DNA of 64,000 nucleotides from positions 1 through 64,000 of the forward strand of contig JAQGBZ010000330.1 of assembly GCA_034687125.1 (NCBI GenBank), in the 5' to 3' direction. Source of the DNA: Neelides folsomi (lineage: Eukaryota > Arthropoda > Collembola > Neelipleona > Neelidae). The notes beneath the pieces were generated by a model that searched no databases, was not told where the DNA came from, and saw only the letters and a list, made by a program, of their open reading frames with translations. This document shows, in pieces, positions 22,203-33,291 of this stretch (position 1 is its first letter; each line of letters opens with the position of its first letter). The translations under genes and the position numbers were made by a program.

Positions 22203-25200
22203 TTAAAATTCGGACATATTAAAACTCCTCAGTTGGTCTCGAAGTTCTTGAATGTAAGAAGGCAGATCAATTCTATTAATTCGATCTACTTGAAGCTTTT
22301 GTCGCTCAACGTTCTAAAAAAATAAAAAAATATCAATTACGATCAATTATGTAAACACCAATGTTTAAACATTGTAACAATTAAAGCTTACATTGTAAGT
22401 TTCCATTTTTGTCCTGAATTGAGCTTGGAAGCTTTCAAAGAGAATCGTAGGCTTGATAAATTCATTTAACCCTTCAGAATCATCACTGTAAAGGTCGGCA
22501 AGTTCTCGTGCTGTTTTTCCCAATAAAGACTCGGCAATGTCATTGAAGCAAGTCGCAAAACGCCCATCGGTAGCATCAACAAATTTAATCTGATATAACA
22601 ATTTTTGTTATTCATTTACATAATTTTTAATGTAATTTCTTACGTCGAGAATTAATCTCCAATTGAATGCAGAAATGTCCTTTCGGCATTTCTCACATCT
22701 GTATTTATCCTCTTCCAGCTCAATTAACTTTTTATTGCAGTCAGGACATCCCTTGTACAATGGGTTTTTATCCTTTTCCCAACCCACTGCGTAAACTTTG
22801 TTAATAAATTTTCTCTCTCCGCCTTTCACTTCATCAAACAATTTCCATTCGATTGCTACAAATAATTAGTTATATTTAACAGAAGGTTATTAAAGTTTGT
22901 CTTTTAATATTTACTAGATCATATTTTTTAGCTTACGGCCGACCGAAGGTGCATCTGAAGTAAAGTTGAACGAAAATGAATTTGGAATGGTCGAATACCA
23001 CTTTTTCAGTTTATCTCCATCCGCAATTTTAGCATCAACCTATAAATAAAATATTTATTTTATTTACTTTTTTGGGCATTTTAAATCTCCTATAAAAAAA
23101 TTTTTCGATTTGCTTACTTCAAGAAATGTCTGTGAAGAAATTGAGAGATTCTTTTTATTATTAAATTCTCCAACTTTCCCCTTTCGAATTGAAATAAGAG
23201 AACCTTGAGTGCCCTTAAAATTCTTCGCCTCCGCATCCCACAATGTAACATTAATCTATTGAAACAATTATTAAACCAATTAATAATTCAATAAATTCCT
23301 AAACTCATTTAATTGCATTAAGTCCTAATCAGGGCAAAATTATGCAAGTGTAGATTCAATTTTACCTCGGTATTTGACGGATCAACAATTGTGAAGTCTC
23401 TTTTAGTTATTTCCTTTCCAGAATATCTACTTGTTACATTCGTCAAGTCAAATATCCGATGGCAAATTCCTTTCACATCTACAAATTGATAATGAATAAA
23501 TAAATTTTTTAAATGCTATTTTTAATATTAATTACCAATTAAGGAATCTTTAGGCATAGAAGTAATAGATACAATCGTTGGAACATAATTGTGCACAATT
23601 GGCGGCGGAAGCTCTGCTGAAGGTGAAGGAAGGTGAATTGTGGTGTGTCCTTTAACTTCAATTTCATATTGCGATTTATCGTGTTTAAAAGCAGGTTTGA
23701 CATCATAATATTTTAACTCGTAAACTTCATCGACCTACATAATTAAAATAAGATAAGCAATAAATACTCTCGATCAGAGTTTACAAGTGTAATTTAATTG
23801 TTTAAATGCTACATAAGTACAAGGTGGGCCTCATGTCGATGCGTATTTTTAACGGATTAAAACTTTAAGACGGCTAATCATAAAAAACAATTAAGATGTG
23901 CAATACATGGGGAATACATTATTTTATTATGCAGCAAAATATTAGCTCAAATGGTTAAGCCTCAAATAAACGGCAGTTAATTTTCTTCGATAAAATCGCC
24001 GTTACCACGCAAAATGCATGAAAGAAAAGTTTGGTTCGAATTGCATAGGAAGCGGTGGAGCCTTTTCATGGCCTCCTCACTCGTCTGATTTGACTCCCCT
24101 CGACTACTTCCTTTGGGGTCATGTCAAAAACTATGTCAACACAGAAACCTTCGACTCTGGACGGATTTAAAAATGCCATCAACCAAGTATTCGGGAAAAG
24201 TTGCTGTGTAAAAGAATGTGAGGCCGTCGAAGGTAAGTTATAGAAGTGAATCGGGATAAATTGACGAGTTAAGGTATTTATTTATATACATGGATGTATA
24301 AGGCATGTATTGTCGTGGGAAAGGAAGGAGTTGAAATCCCACATTTTTGTTATAGCGTTAATTAGAATTCGCAAATTGTAAATTTCTCAATTTACCCTAA
24401 TATCTTTATTTAAATTACTTACCTACTTTATTATATCTATGTAAATTTTTAAGTAATTTAAATATTCTTTATGTTAAATATAAATGTTTTGAATTATTGA
24501 ATGTTTAAAACTAATTTTCTTTGTCGTCATCATCGCTGCTTTCTGAATCTTCTGAAGTATCGCTTTCATCCTTATCAAATTGAATGATGATTGGGTCAAT
24601 AGCCGAAAAGATAGCCTCATCAATTAAACGGTCCCTTTCCCACATCGTATTTTCATATTTGATAGCGTGATTGGCGCAATTTTTCCAAAGTTCAGGCGTT
24701 ACACTAGCGATTCCTTTCTTGCTCAGCTCTAAGATTCCTTGAATATTATTCCCCTTGTTGTTCTTAGAAATAAAGCCTTTGACGAACGACCAAATGAGCT
24801 CAATTGGGTTGAATTCGCAATGAGCGACAGGAAGCCACAAAATTTTTATTTCTTTTCCACAATCTTCAATGGCCTCGTCTACAAGAAACTTCGGGGAAAC
24901 AGGCTTTTCTTTGGAAAGTTTAATAAGCGAAATTTTGGTGAGTTCGTGAAATGAATTGACATGATCTGGAAGTGTGATTTTATGTTCAATATTCCAATTT
25001 ATGATGTTTTCTTTTAACCAGAAAATTTTTGGCATAATGGATGACGTAACCTTGTAAAAGGTTTAAACAATCACTAATTTTAATTTTTTGTTTTATATAA
25101 ACAATTTCTCAATATTAGATTTTAATAAAAAATTAAAATACCCTTTTTTGTGATATGGAGCTTGATCCAATACAAGAACCGAACGATTTGGGACGATCTT

Positions 25201-27793
25201 AATTAGGTTTTTAAACCATTTCATATAACGTTCACTATTCATATTTTCGTGGTAATTGTCGGTCTTCTTTTTTGACACAAAAATATCGTCAGCTCCCTCA
25301 ACAAATCCATTCTGGTTTCCAACATGATTGATAATTACTCGACCCCCAGCCGATTTAAGCAGAAAGCCACCTTTAAAAATAATTATATGTATAATTTAAA
25401 TATTGCAATTTATTTTCTATTGTAATTTTGTAATTATATGTATTAGCACATATTCACTAGCATATCCTTTCATATTTTGGAGAATTATCCCACCTCAATG
25501 ACCTTCCAATTCTTTTCTTTCATCGACGGACAAAAGCATTTGCCAACTTCTTTTGCGAGATTGATCCGGAGAAGCCCAAGTTTCATCTGTGTAATAAATT
25601 GTGTAGGTATTTTTTCTGTACCATCTGACATCCCTCAAATATTGCTCCCTGTGACGAACAATTTCCGATCTTTAAAGAGACGGGCTTTTTGTTAAAAAGG
25701 CGATATTTGAACTTGCAGTCTTTTACCATTGATCGGTAGAAAGTCTTGCGACAAAGTTGTGGAAAATTGGGATCTTCTTTACACTTTTCATGAAGAGTTT
25801 TAACTGTAGGATATTCTTTGTTAGAATAATATCAATGTGCCTCATCAGACTAATTGTGAAACGATCAGGTTTTAAAGCTTTGGAGGATTTTTGTTCCTTA
25901 TTTTCACTCACGTTTGACTCTTTAGGCGTGTAAACTTTATACACTGATTGTACACTTAAATTTGTAATGTCAGACACTGTCTCTACAATCCAATTTAACT
26001 TCAAAAATTTAATTAATTCTTTCTTATTATTTATTGAAAGTTCAAAATCTAAAATTATATTTCTAGCTTGGGTTAAATAATTATTTAGATTTTTAATTAT
26101 AAGTTCTTCTTGAGGACTAATTGGCAATCTTTTTCTTTGATTGTTATTTAAAAACATTACAAGTAAAAGTTTTAATTAGAATTAAATTAATCATTAAATG
26201 TGAATGAAAGTAACTGTGAGCAATTTGGTTGTTATTTTGTGGCGGCGTGTTTAAAATTTAAACTAACATAAGGGTGCCTTGAGAGATTTATAATTTGTGA
26301 ATTCTAATTAAAGCTATGACAAAAATGTGGGATTTCAACTCCTTGCTTTCCCACGACAGTACGTGTGAATTTTAATGTATTTCGGTTAATGAATAAAAAA
26401 GTTTTTTCAGATTAAAAATACACATCGACTTAAGGCCTAACCTGTATTATACCTGAAGTGTATCAAGTCTATCGGCCTGATCTTCAAAGCCTTTCACTTT
26501 CATTTCACCCGACTCGTCCGCAAAAGTCAAAGTCATGACTCTAAATTTACCAGTCCCGTTCCTTCGATCAAATTCGTGAAGTGATTTTCTCGTTACTCGA
26601 CCGCGAATTGGCCGTGACTTGCTAAAAATTATAAAACATGCATTTTTACAAAAAAAACCATTAATAATTACTCCCGAAACCAATCTAACCGTGCACCTCG
26701 AGACTTTAGCGATTTGAATGTCTCACATTGCCTCAAGCAATATGAACGTATGTTATTTACATGACATCGAAATTATCTTTTACTCCGTTATAAAGAAAAT
26801 GCAAATTGGGTTGAGATCGGGGCTCCTTGGGTGGTCTTTGGGGGGAGCAACTGTATTTAGATTACTAGCAATATAGTCTATGTACGCCGCAGATTAAAAA
26901 CTTGGTTTTTTTATTAAAATTATGATTTTAAAGGATCTAATGACTGATAGGTAGCGATACAAAAGTCAAGAGTCCGAATTAAGTTGTGGGTGTTGGGAGT
27001 GTTCAATAAAGAATATTGTCTACACAACTTAATTAGTGCTGGAACTCGTGACTTTTATATCACCGTGGAAGACCAACCACGTTAAAAATGAAGTTCTGCG
27101 GTAACGGTTCTTCCGAAGTCCGCAGAACTTCGGAAGTTCTGAAGTTCTGCGGTAACGGTTCAAAACGGTATAAAGGTTGAGAAATTTAAATATTGATATG
27201 ACGCTAAAGTCCCGAAGTGCACGGCTAGGTTGGTTTTGAGAGTAAATAATATGGAAATTCTATTAAATACAACATTTTTAATTAAATATTTGTTCAATGT
27301 ACGTTGGTGAGCTAGGCGTGACATCATTGAGAGGAATATTGGGTGAATTCTTAGGTGAACATTCAAGTTTCTGTTTTTTCGCCGGAGGAATGCAAATCGG
27401 CGAAGCATTGGTTTTCCCTGGGATGTTCGTTGGTGAACTATTTATTTGGTCATCGATTCTAGTTGCAAATTCAATGAAGTTATTGGGCGCAGGTGAGCTT
27501 TGCGTGGCCTCAAAATAGTCCTGGGATAGAAAGTCGGATTGCGAAAGAACAGATTCTTGAGTTTCAGGAATGACATTTATTCCTTCGTCGTCGTCTTCTA
27601 CTACTGGCGTATCGTCATAATCCGTCAATTGGGTGTCTGGAACTGAAATATTCCATATGCCAACGTAATAAAATTATATTGTAATCAAGAGAGAAATATA
27701 TGATATAATAATTATATATTTGAATTATATAAAATGGAGGGAAAATAATTTGTTACCAGTTTCATCTAAATCCATTACATCAATTACATGCAT
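22203..27793 (-). CDS. RPA1: Replication protein A 70 kDa subunit, apparently lacking the N-terminal OB fold
   Basis: Large subunit of the single-strand DNA-binding RPA complex. Minus-strand exons: 27793-27757, 27642-27303, 26621-26453, 23734-23536, 23478-23366, 23255-23118, 23039-22937, 22855-22644, 22589-22392, 22313-22203; all phases match, 539 residues. DBD-A: RGRVTRKSLHEF and FADESGEMKVKGFEDQAD. DBD-B: KRDFTIVDPSNTE, INVTLWDAEAKNFKGTQGS. DBD-C holds the C4 zinc ribbon CPDCNKKL...YRCEKC, then FNWRLILDIKFVDATDGRFA. About 110 acidic, Ser/Pro/Asn-rich residues precede DBD-A. The usual DBD-F domain is not found; the first exon reads MHVIDVMDLDET, like the last strand of DBD-F, so upstream exons may have been missed or lost. 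A 2.7 kb intron carries nested transposons. Confidence 0.88.
24308..26361 (-). mobile_element. IS630/Tc1-superfamily transposon nested inside the mariner remnant
   Basis: Terminal inverted repeats of about 75-80 bp: the left begins TGTCGTGGGAAAGGAAGGAG and the right, reverse complemented, TGTCGTGGGAAAGCAAGGAG; both run on through TTGAAATCCCACATTTTTGT. TA flanks both ends. The minus strand encodes a DDE transposase in pieces. 26157-25723 has an HTH-like segment (SDITNLSVQSVYKV). About 25630-25560 holds YYTDETW (first D). 25368-25093 holds GGRVIINHVGNQNGF, DNYHENMNSERYMKWF and VLVLDQAPYH (second D). 25035-24511 holds HCEFNPIELIWSF (catalytic E). Some breaks look like introns (acceptor near 25372); one near 25660 looks like a true frameshift. 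High TIR identity suggests it is the younger insertion. Confidence 0.85.
24511..26157 (-). pseudogene. Transposase of the nested element, probably frameshifted
   Basis: DDE-type transposase, minus strand. The N-terminal part (26157 downward) is open to about 25723. The frame continuing TLHEKCKEDPNFPQLC reaches NKKPVSL, and the conserved RSEIVRHREQYLRDVRWYRK then appears in another frame with a stop between, so a one-base change near 25660 breaks it. The downstream blocks YTDETWASPDQSRKRSWQ, VLVLDQAPYHKKGYF and LPVAHCEFNPIELIWSF retain the D, D and E positions. The tail is acidic (DESDTSEDSESSDDDDKEN). Splice-like junctions near 25372 and between 25093 and 25035 suggest an intron-containing transposase gene. 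Confidence 0.65.
26780..26880 (-). mobile_element. Short Tc1/mariner transposase fragment
   Basis: In the RPA1 intron between the linker exon and DBD-A, the minus strand reads VAPPKDHPRSPDLNPICIFF before a stop, resembling the WPPRSPDLNPIENLW block of Tc1-type transposases. No terminal repeats were matched. A third, independent transposase relic in this gene. Confidence 0.5.
26955..27070. repeat. Short inverted-repeat element
   Basis: The left arm includes GATACAAAAGTCAAGAGTCC and AATTAAGTTGTG. The right arm, reverse complemented, includes GATATAAAAGTCACGAGTTC and AATTAAGTTGTG. Total about 115 bp with a short spacer, consistent with a small MITE in the RPA1 intron. Confidence 0.6.
27090..27161. 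repeat. Direct repeat with a palindromic centre
   Basis: The 21-mer GAAGTTCTGCGGTAACGGTT plus C occurs at 27090-27110 and again at 27141-27161. The spacer contains CGCAGAACTTCGGAAGTTCT, partly the inverse of the repeat. It lies in the RPA1 intron that holds the other repeats. Confidence 0.75.
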
Positions 27794-28392
27794 CTTCTTT
27801 GTATCTTTGAAGCTAAATTATTACGTATGAGAAAAGTGAAAAGTGCAGTGTAAGAATTTAAAATAATTAAAATCTCAATTAGATGAAATAACTAAAGTTT
27901 AAGGGGAACAGGAACAGGCCGAACAGAACGAAACGGAAGAACGGATTTAACGGAAAGACGAAAGAATTGAAAGATAGGAAATTACAATAGGAAAGGACAA
28001 AATCGTACGGTTATATGAAATCCCCACTAGAAATTGAATCTTTTAGTATTACAACTCCTTTATAATGTAGCATATCTCCCCAACGTTTCCAATTTCTTTG
28101 TTCTATCCTCAATCTCAATTCCATTTATTTTCTTGTACATACATAATTAAATATATATTATGTATTCCTGCAATTGAAATTACTTTAGCCTTTTAACAGA
28201 TAATCTTTCATTAGAGAGCTTATATTTTAACTTGCAATTAACTGAATCCAATCAATCAAAAATAGGTCATTATAACAGTTTTTATATTTTTATTAAAGTA
28301 ATTACCTATAAAGTAAATAATTGTTTTATACAAAAGTAAATAAAGAGTCAAAATGTAGTAGTTTATTGAACATGATGGTTTGGATTGGAGCT
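27794..28392. other. Interval upstream of RPA1 model, downstream of MARVEL gene
   Basis: 599 bp. I searched the minus strand for an RPA1 N-terminal OB-fold exon and found none. A purine-rich stretch at about 27900-27985 has repeated GAAC/GAAA motifs. It should contain the RPA1 promoter and the 3' UTR of the MARVEL-like gene. Confidence 0.5.
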
Positions 28393-29354
28393 CTAGGGCG
28401 TAGGAGCAGCCATGACAAATATAGCAATAGCTCCATACAGGAATCCGTTGATCATCCCGAGTATCTGGCAAACAATTAAAAATGTTAATCTCGCTCCAAA
28501 GTTGCTTCACTTCCGTTTAGCTCTTACACTTCATCCTACTTTCCATTCCCTAATTATTCATTATGTAAAAACTGATTGAATAATGGAAATTACATAAATT
28601 ACATACCCCTGCCGCCAACTTTTCGTCATAATGTTGACAAATATTCCGGAACTGATAATTGTAATTGTAGCCGTTGTAATTGAAATCGTAGGACCTTCCA
28701 AATATATTATGATTGTTGTAAATATTTTGGCCATAAGATGGCGGGAATCCTCCTCCGATCCCGCCTCCGAGCCCACCGCCATAAGGACCGCCAAATGCCC
28801 CGCCTCCTTGGCATAAAACTTTCTTTCGAATTTCCTCTGCTGAATAAACCATGAAACCTCCTGCACCAACCAACATTGCTCCGGCCAAAACATGGAAAAT
28901 GCAGTCCTAATGTTAAATAAAATGTTCAATATTTTACATCAATTAATAGCTTTAATTGTTTTAATCACTTTTAACTAATTAATTTCTAGAATTTCTACAT
29001 TTTCCATTACCAGATTTATACTCACCATTGCTTTGTTCCCTTTGCTGTTTTCAATCCCTTCCGACCCAAGATGCACTATGAGATAAATGGCCGAAATAAT
29101 AAATGCAACGATTGACGTCCCAATTAAGAATTCTTCACGTTCAGGAACCCAATCTCGATTTCTTGGCACAAAATGGTAAGTGTAGCTGTCAAAATGACTG
29201 TGACATGCCAAAGCCACAACCACCGCTCCTAGCAACTGAATCACAAAGTTAAATTAATTTACCATTTAATTAATAATGTTTAAGAGGAAAATCTTACAAG
29301 TGAAATTATTTTGCAAATGCCAGGCTTCGAAGACAAATATTGAACGTTCCCCAT
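28393..29354 (-). CDS. MARVEL-like four-pass membrane protein with Gly/Tyr/Asn-rich loop
   Basis: 212 residues in four minus-strand exons: 29354-29298, 29235-29026, 28906-28607, 28464-28393, all phase 0. Four hydrophobic segments: IISLLLGAVVVALACH, GTSIVAFIISAIYLIVHL, IFHVLAGAMLVGAGGFMVYS and MINGFLYGAIAIFVMAA. The spacing matches MARVEL proteins (vesicle or junction membrane-apposition proteins). Unusual for the family is the loop between TM3 and TM4: a glycine-rich run (GGAFGGPYGGGLGGGIGGGF) then a Tyr/Asn-rich stretch (YDFNYNGYNYNYQF). The C-terminus is short (APTP). The family call rests on topology and the short CDSYTYHF-type first loop region rather than a diagnostic motif, so another tetraspan family is possible. 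Confidence 0.7.
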
Positions 29355-30666
29355 GATGATCTCCGTCGGAAATGAAACGACTCGAGCAATGAGGTAAAAG
29401 AAGAGTAAATGAATTTATAAATGAAGTCATTTTTATCTCGCCCCACTTGGACCTAATGGAAATGAACGACTTCCTTCCGTTCTTTCCCAATGGTTCTCCT
29501 CATTTACTTCCAACTTCACTCCTCATCTCCATTCCAATATTTGGGTTCGGAGTGGCTAATTCTGATGCTATACAGGTACACTCATATACATACAAATACA
29601 TATTATATTCATTCTCAAATAATAGACTTTCTCACTTTACTTTTTGAGTGTATATTTAATATTTATGATATAGTAAATATGTAAGTACACATGTATTGTA
29701 TATAAGGATTATAAGGTATAAGAAAACTGAAATGCTTTAGTTGTGAATATATTAAAATGAAATACTACAATTACTTACATTTAGATAATATTGTAATTTT
29801 TATTACTTTTATGTATTTCCTCGCGTATGAGTAAAGTGACTGGGACATTCCTTGACTGTTTGTTTTGCTTCGTTTCCTCTTCTAATGATTTAACTCATTA
29901 GCCGTCGTTTAATCTTAAATTGCTATTTTGACTCACCTTTTCTCATGGAAGCTGGAGTTGGTGACTCAACGTCAACCCATTTAATAAATATTTAACCAAT
30001 CCTATTTCTGATATATAATTTGAACATGTAATTTGGAATTGGGATTATGTTTACTAATCTTGTTTGCATCTTTTATATGATCTTGTAAATTGGATTTATC
30101 GTTATTTATGTAGTTTATGTAAAAAAAATTTTATGAATAATCAAATACCTATGCACATGAATATCATTGTGTCAACATTAAGTAAAGTCAAAAGTACCAT
30201 AATTAATTAATTACTCATAATTACATATTTTCATTTGAGCTTATTCATTGAAAGCGTAATTCCACCATGTATCAATATAAGATGTTTTAACAATTAAAAT
30301 TTGGCTATGTTAAAAAATTAAATGTGCCACGGTTTGAATAGTAATTGTTCAGGTAAGGATTAGTTAAATAAGAATATTCAAGGAGGTTTAATTGACCTAT
30401 AAATTAAATAGTTTCAAAACTTCAATAGTAAAGTTCAATTCTACTCTCAAGTAATTACTAACCGTAATCATTAAAGGTAATTTTAATTAATTGTAAATAA
30501 TAATAAAAAATAATAACAATTAAACATTTTAATGATTTCGCTTTTAACAATAAGAATTTCATTACAAAAGTTTATTTAATCTTATAAATTGTCAATTTAA
30601 AAATTACAGGCTTGAAAATTTTGATTAGTGTCATGTGTCAAGAAAAAAGCATATAGAATAAATGAA
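29355..30666. other. Intergenic, MARVEL gene to next plus-strand gene
   Basis: No supported gene. A plus-strand open frame at 29447-29647 overlaps the MARVEL promoter side and ends at a donor-like site, but nothing in it is recognisable. The remainder is very AT-rich. Confidence 0.5.
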
Positions 30667-30921
30667 ATGAAAATTATCACATTAATATATTTCATTTTGG
30701 TGCTATCAACAGGCAGATCAATAAATATTATTGAGGAACTTGTTGATCCCTACAATGAAGATGATTTATTCATCCAAAATAAACATTCAGGAAAAAACGA
30801 AGATAGAACTTTGAAAGAAAGTGTGAATGAGAATTCGAGTGAAGAGGTTCTGGGTCCAATCCATAGAATGTATAATTGCTTTTTAAATCATTATTCATAT
30901 AATGAATATAGCAACTTATGA
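30667..30921 (+). CDS. Possible small secreted peptide precursor
   Basis: 84-residue open frame, unrecognised. Residues 1-16 (MKIITLIYFILVLSTG) look like a signal peptide. The rest is acidic and polar (EELVDPYNEDD, KNEDRTLKESVNENSSEEV) and ends in an aromatic/Asn-rich segment. It has a single cysteine. A possible donor (GAG/GTTCTG) near 30848 could shorten it or link it to further exons. It lies 160 bp upstream of calaxin on the same strand. It may be a chance frame; only the signal-like start supports it. Confidence 0.3.
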   Translation: MKIITLIYFILVLSTGRSINIIEELVDPYNEDDLFIQNKHSGKNEDRTLKESVNENSSEEVLGPIHRMYNCFLNHYSYNEYSNL

Positions 30922-31079
30922 TTAGTTATACAAGTTTGGAATTTAATATTTTAATAATTAATTTCTACATATTTTACGGAGGTTTAATTTAACTTAATTT
31001 TAGTTTAGGCTAGAAAGCTAGAATTCTAGACATTAAATTTTAGTAAATAAGTTAAATAAAATTAAATTCGTGGTTTAAA

Positions 31080-32573
31080 ATGCCGAAATCTCGGATGTTA
31101 AAACGGATCTTGGAGCTGACAAGTCTATCAGATAAACTCGCAGCGTCGACGCACTTCAACCATGAAGAAGTTTAAAAAATGCATCTACTTTAAAAATCAT
31201 AAATAAATATGAGAAATAACGAATTCACACAATGACTATAATGATTACAATTGTTTGAACTTTTTATAATTCCTTTTAAGATTAAACTGACAATAAGTTC
31301 TTATTTTTATAGATCAAATGTCTTCTCAATATGCACCACCAAATTTTGAAAATGTCAAGAGAGAAATCAATTGATCGTCATCGGTTTAGAGAAATTCTCC
31401 ATTCAACATTTGATATCACAAGCGACATTATGCTGGATTTAATGTTCAGCGCATTTGACACTGACTCGGATCCATCTCCAGAGGTAAACACATTTTAATA
31501 TGGTAATGTATTAACTCTATGTTAATATGTAATACATTAGATCATATGAACCATACGAATGATCTTAAGTCAATATAAAGAGATTAAACTAATTTTATCT
31601 TGGCATCATTTTAAATATTTTAGATCAGTGAAGTAGAATGGATAAATGGATTGTCAATTATGTTGCGTGGTTCTCCTAAGGAACTCATTGAATTCTGCTA
31701 TACTGTTTTCGGTATATTTCATTTATTTAACTAAGAGTAAAAAATTAATTTATTATTTTAATGCAATTTCAATTTATAAAACTTCTTTGATTTGATATAA
31801 AAATCATATTTGTTTAAGACATGAATGGCGACGGTGGTTTGTCCCGTGAAGAACTTTATCAGTGCTTGAAAGGTTGCATGATTCCAGGCCATGGAATTGA
31901 AGCTGAGGAAATTGACGAAAGCGAGAGAGAAATCATTGAAATGGCCATGAAAGCATTGGACAAGTCAATTAATTTATCATTCATATTTAATAACTTAATA
32001 AATATTATGTATAGTATAGATTTTAATAACATACCACTATACATATATTTGTGTATTATAGTTACGTTTACATCATTATCTTAGATGCCATATTTATAAC
32101 CTTTTTTTCTAGGGATCGTGATGGTTCAATAACATTTCATGACTTTGAGGTTATTAAAATAATAAAGTTTTGATTAAAGTTAAACAATTAAATTTCTAAT
32201 ATATTTCGACCAGTAGGCAGCCGTTTGGGAGAATCCTCTGATGTTACAAGCTTTTGGTGCATGTTTACCTTCTGAGCCAAGAATGCAAGCGTTTCTCGGT
32301 TGCTTTGTCGAAGACTATCGATCTTACACTCCAATCTACGGCAAATTGTGGAACCCCGAACACTCTAAAAAATCCAAAGTTCATAATATTTTGAGCGTTA
32401 AGACAAGGGCTTCTGACGCTTCTTGGACTCCAGAATTAGAATTTCACAACCCAATAAATCCAACAGTTTCGAAGCCAACTTTGGGGGATGAAGGTGAAGA
32501 AAAACCCCACAAGAAAAAGAGAGAACAATCGCGGGTGAGTTTTGCCGAATTTGGGGAATTTAATATTCATTAA
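31080..32573 (+). CDS. CLXN: Calaxin (EFCAB1)-like EF-hand protein
   Basis: Calcium sensor of the neuronal-calcium-sensor type that binds outer-arm dynein in cilia and sperm flagella. Six exons: 31080-31169, 31313-31483, 31624-31711, 31819-31963, 32113-32149, 32217-32573, giving 295 residues. N-terminal HFNHEEIKCLLNMHH and HRFREILHSTFDITSDIML. EF-hand 1 is FDTDSDPSPEISEVEW (weak loop), EF-hand 2 is FDMNGDGGLSREEL, and EF-hand 3 is LDKDRDGSITFHDFE. Then VWENPLMLQAFGACLPSE, the calaxin C-terminal block. The human protein is about 211 residues; here about 80 extra residues follow (YTPIYGKLWNPEHSKKSK, KPHKKKREQSRVSFAEFG), basic and proline-containing. The start fits the family's first helix. Confidence 0.9.
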
Positions 32574-33291
32574 TTGAATTCCTTCGTCGATCATCTTGAG
32601 TTGACATCCAATGAGAATTATTGTCATTGTCTATAATGTTAATATTTTTTACTATTGCTATTATATTATATATGCTTAATTAGTTTAAAGAAATAAAATT
32701 ATTGATTGAAAAATGGTTTCATGCATAATGCTTGTTTGGTTTTGATGATAAATAAATTATGAGGGGTTTGTTTGCTTAAGAAAATTATTTTTATTGATTC
32801 ATTTTTACTTGTTTCGTTTTTAAATTAACATATTGAATATACCAAAATATTTATTATATCTAGTATTATAGTATTATAAATATCTTGTAACATACTTGTA
32901 GTACTTGTACATAATTTCTTATATTGTACAAGTAGTACTTTCCAGACAAAAAATGAACAATCACAGAGGAATTGAAGCAGATAAGTACATGTATTCGTGA
33001 TTAAATATTTATTAAATTATTGAATTATTCAAAAGTCCGAACTTCTATGAAATTGTCTACCTTGTAAAGTTGTTGCGGTTTTAATGAAATATTTTTTATT
33101 TAGCTCAAGCTTTTCATGCTAAAAACTTTAATGTTTTTCAAATTGTTTTTATTCCTATTTGAAGTGGGTCATTGAAATTTGCGTTGTAGGACGAAGTCAC
33201 TCGAAAGTTCCAAACTTTCCAACTCTTAAAGAAATATTTGTTCAATTGAATTCCTTAAATTAAATTTTTGAAATTAGTCTTTTATACAGCA
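32574..33291. other. Intergenic, calaxin to scramblase
   Basis: AT-rich, no gene seen. AAATAAAATT near 32691 is a plausible calaxin polyadenylation signal. Confidence 0.6.

Larger units (their letters stand above)
23818..26446 (+). mobile_element. Mariner-type remnant (outer element) in an RPA1 intron
   Basis: Left end TACAAGGTGGGCCTCATGTC, continuing GATGCGTATTTTTAA; right end reverse complemented TACAGGTTAGGCCTTAAGTC, continuing GATGTGTATTTTTAA. Both sit at TA. Plus-strand remnants at about 24010-24170 encode a transposase end with SSDLTPLDYFLWGHVKNYVN, the mariner third-aspartate block. It is interrupted at 24308-26361 by a second transposon, so it is the older insertion. Confidence 0.85.

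Noticed and set aside
27303-27628. Separate gene ending at the stop near 27278
   Set aside because: A GTACAT donor at 27302 lets this exon join DBD-A of RPA1 in the correct phase, and its acidic Ser/Pro content suits the RPA1 linker.
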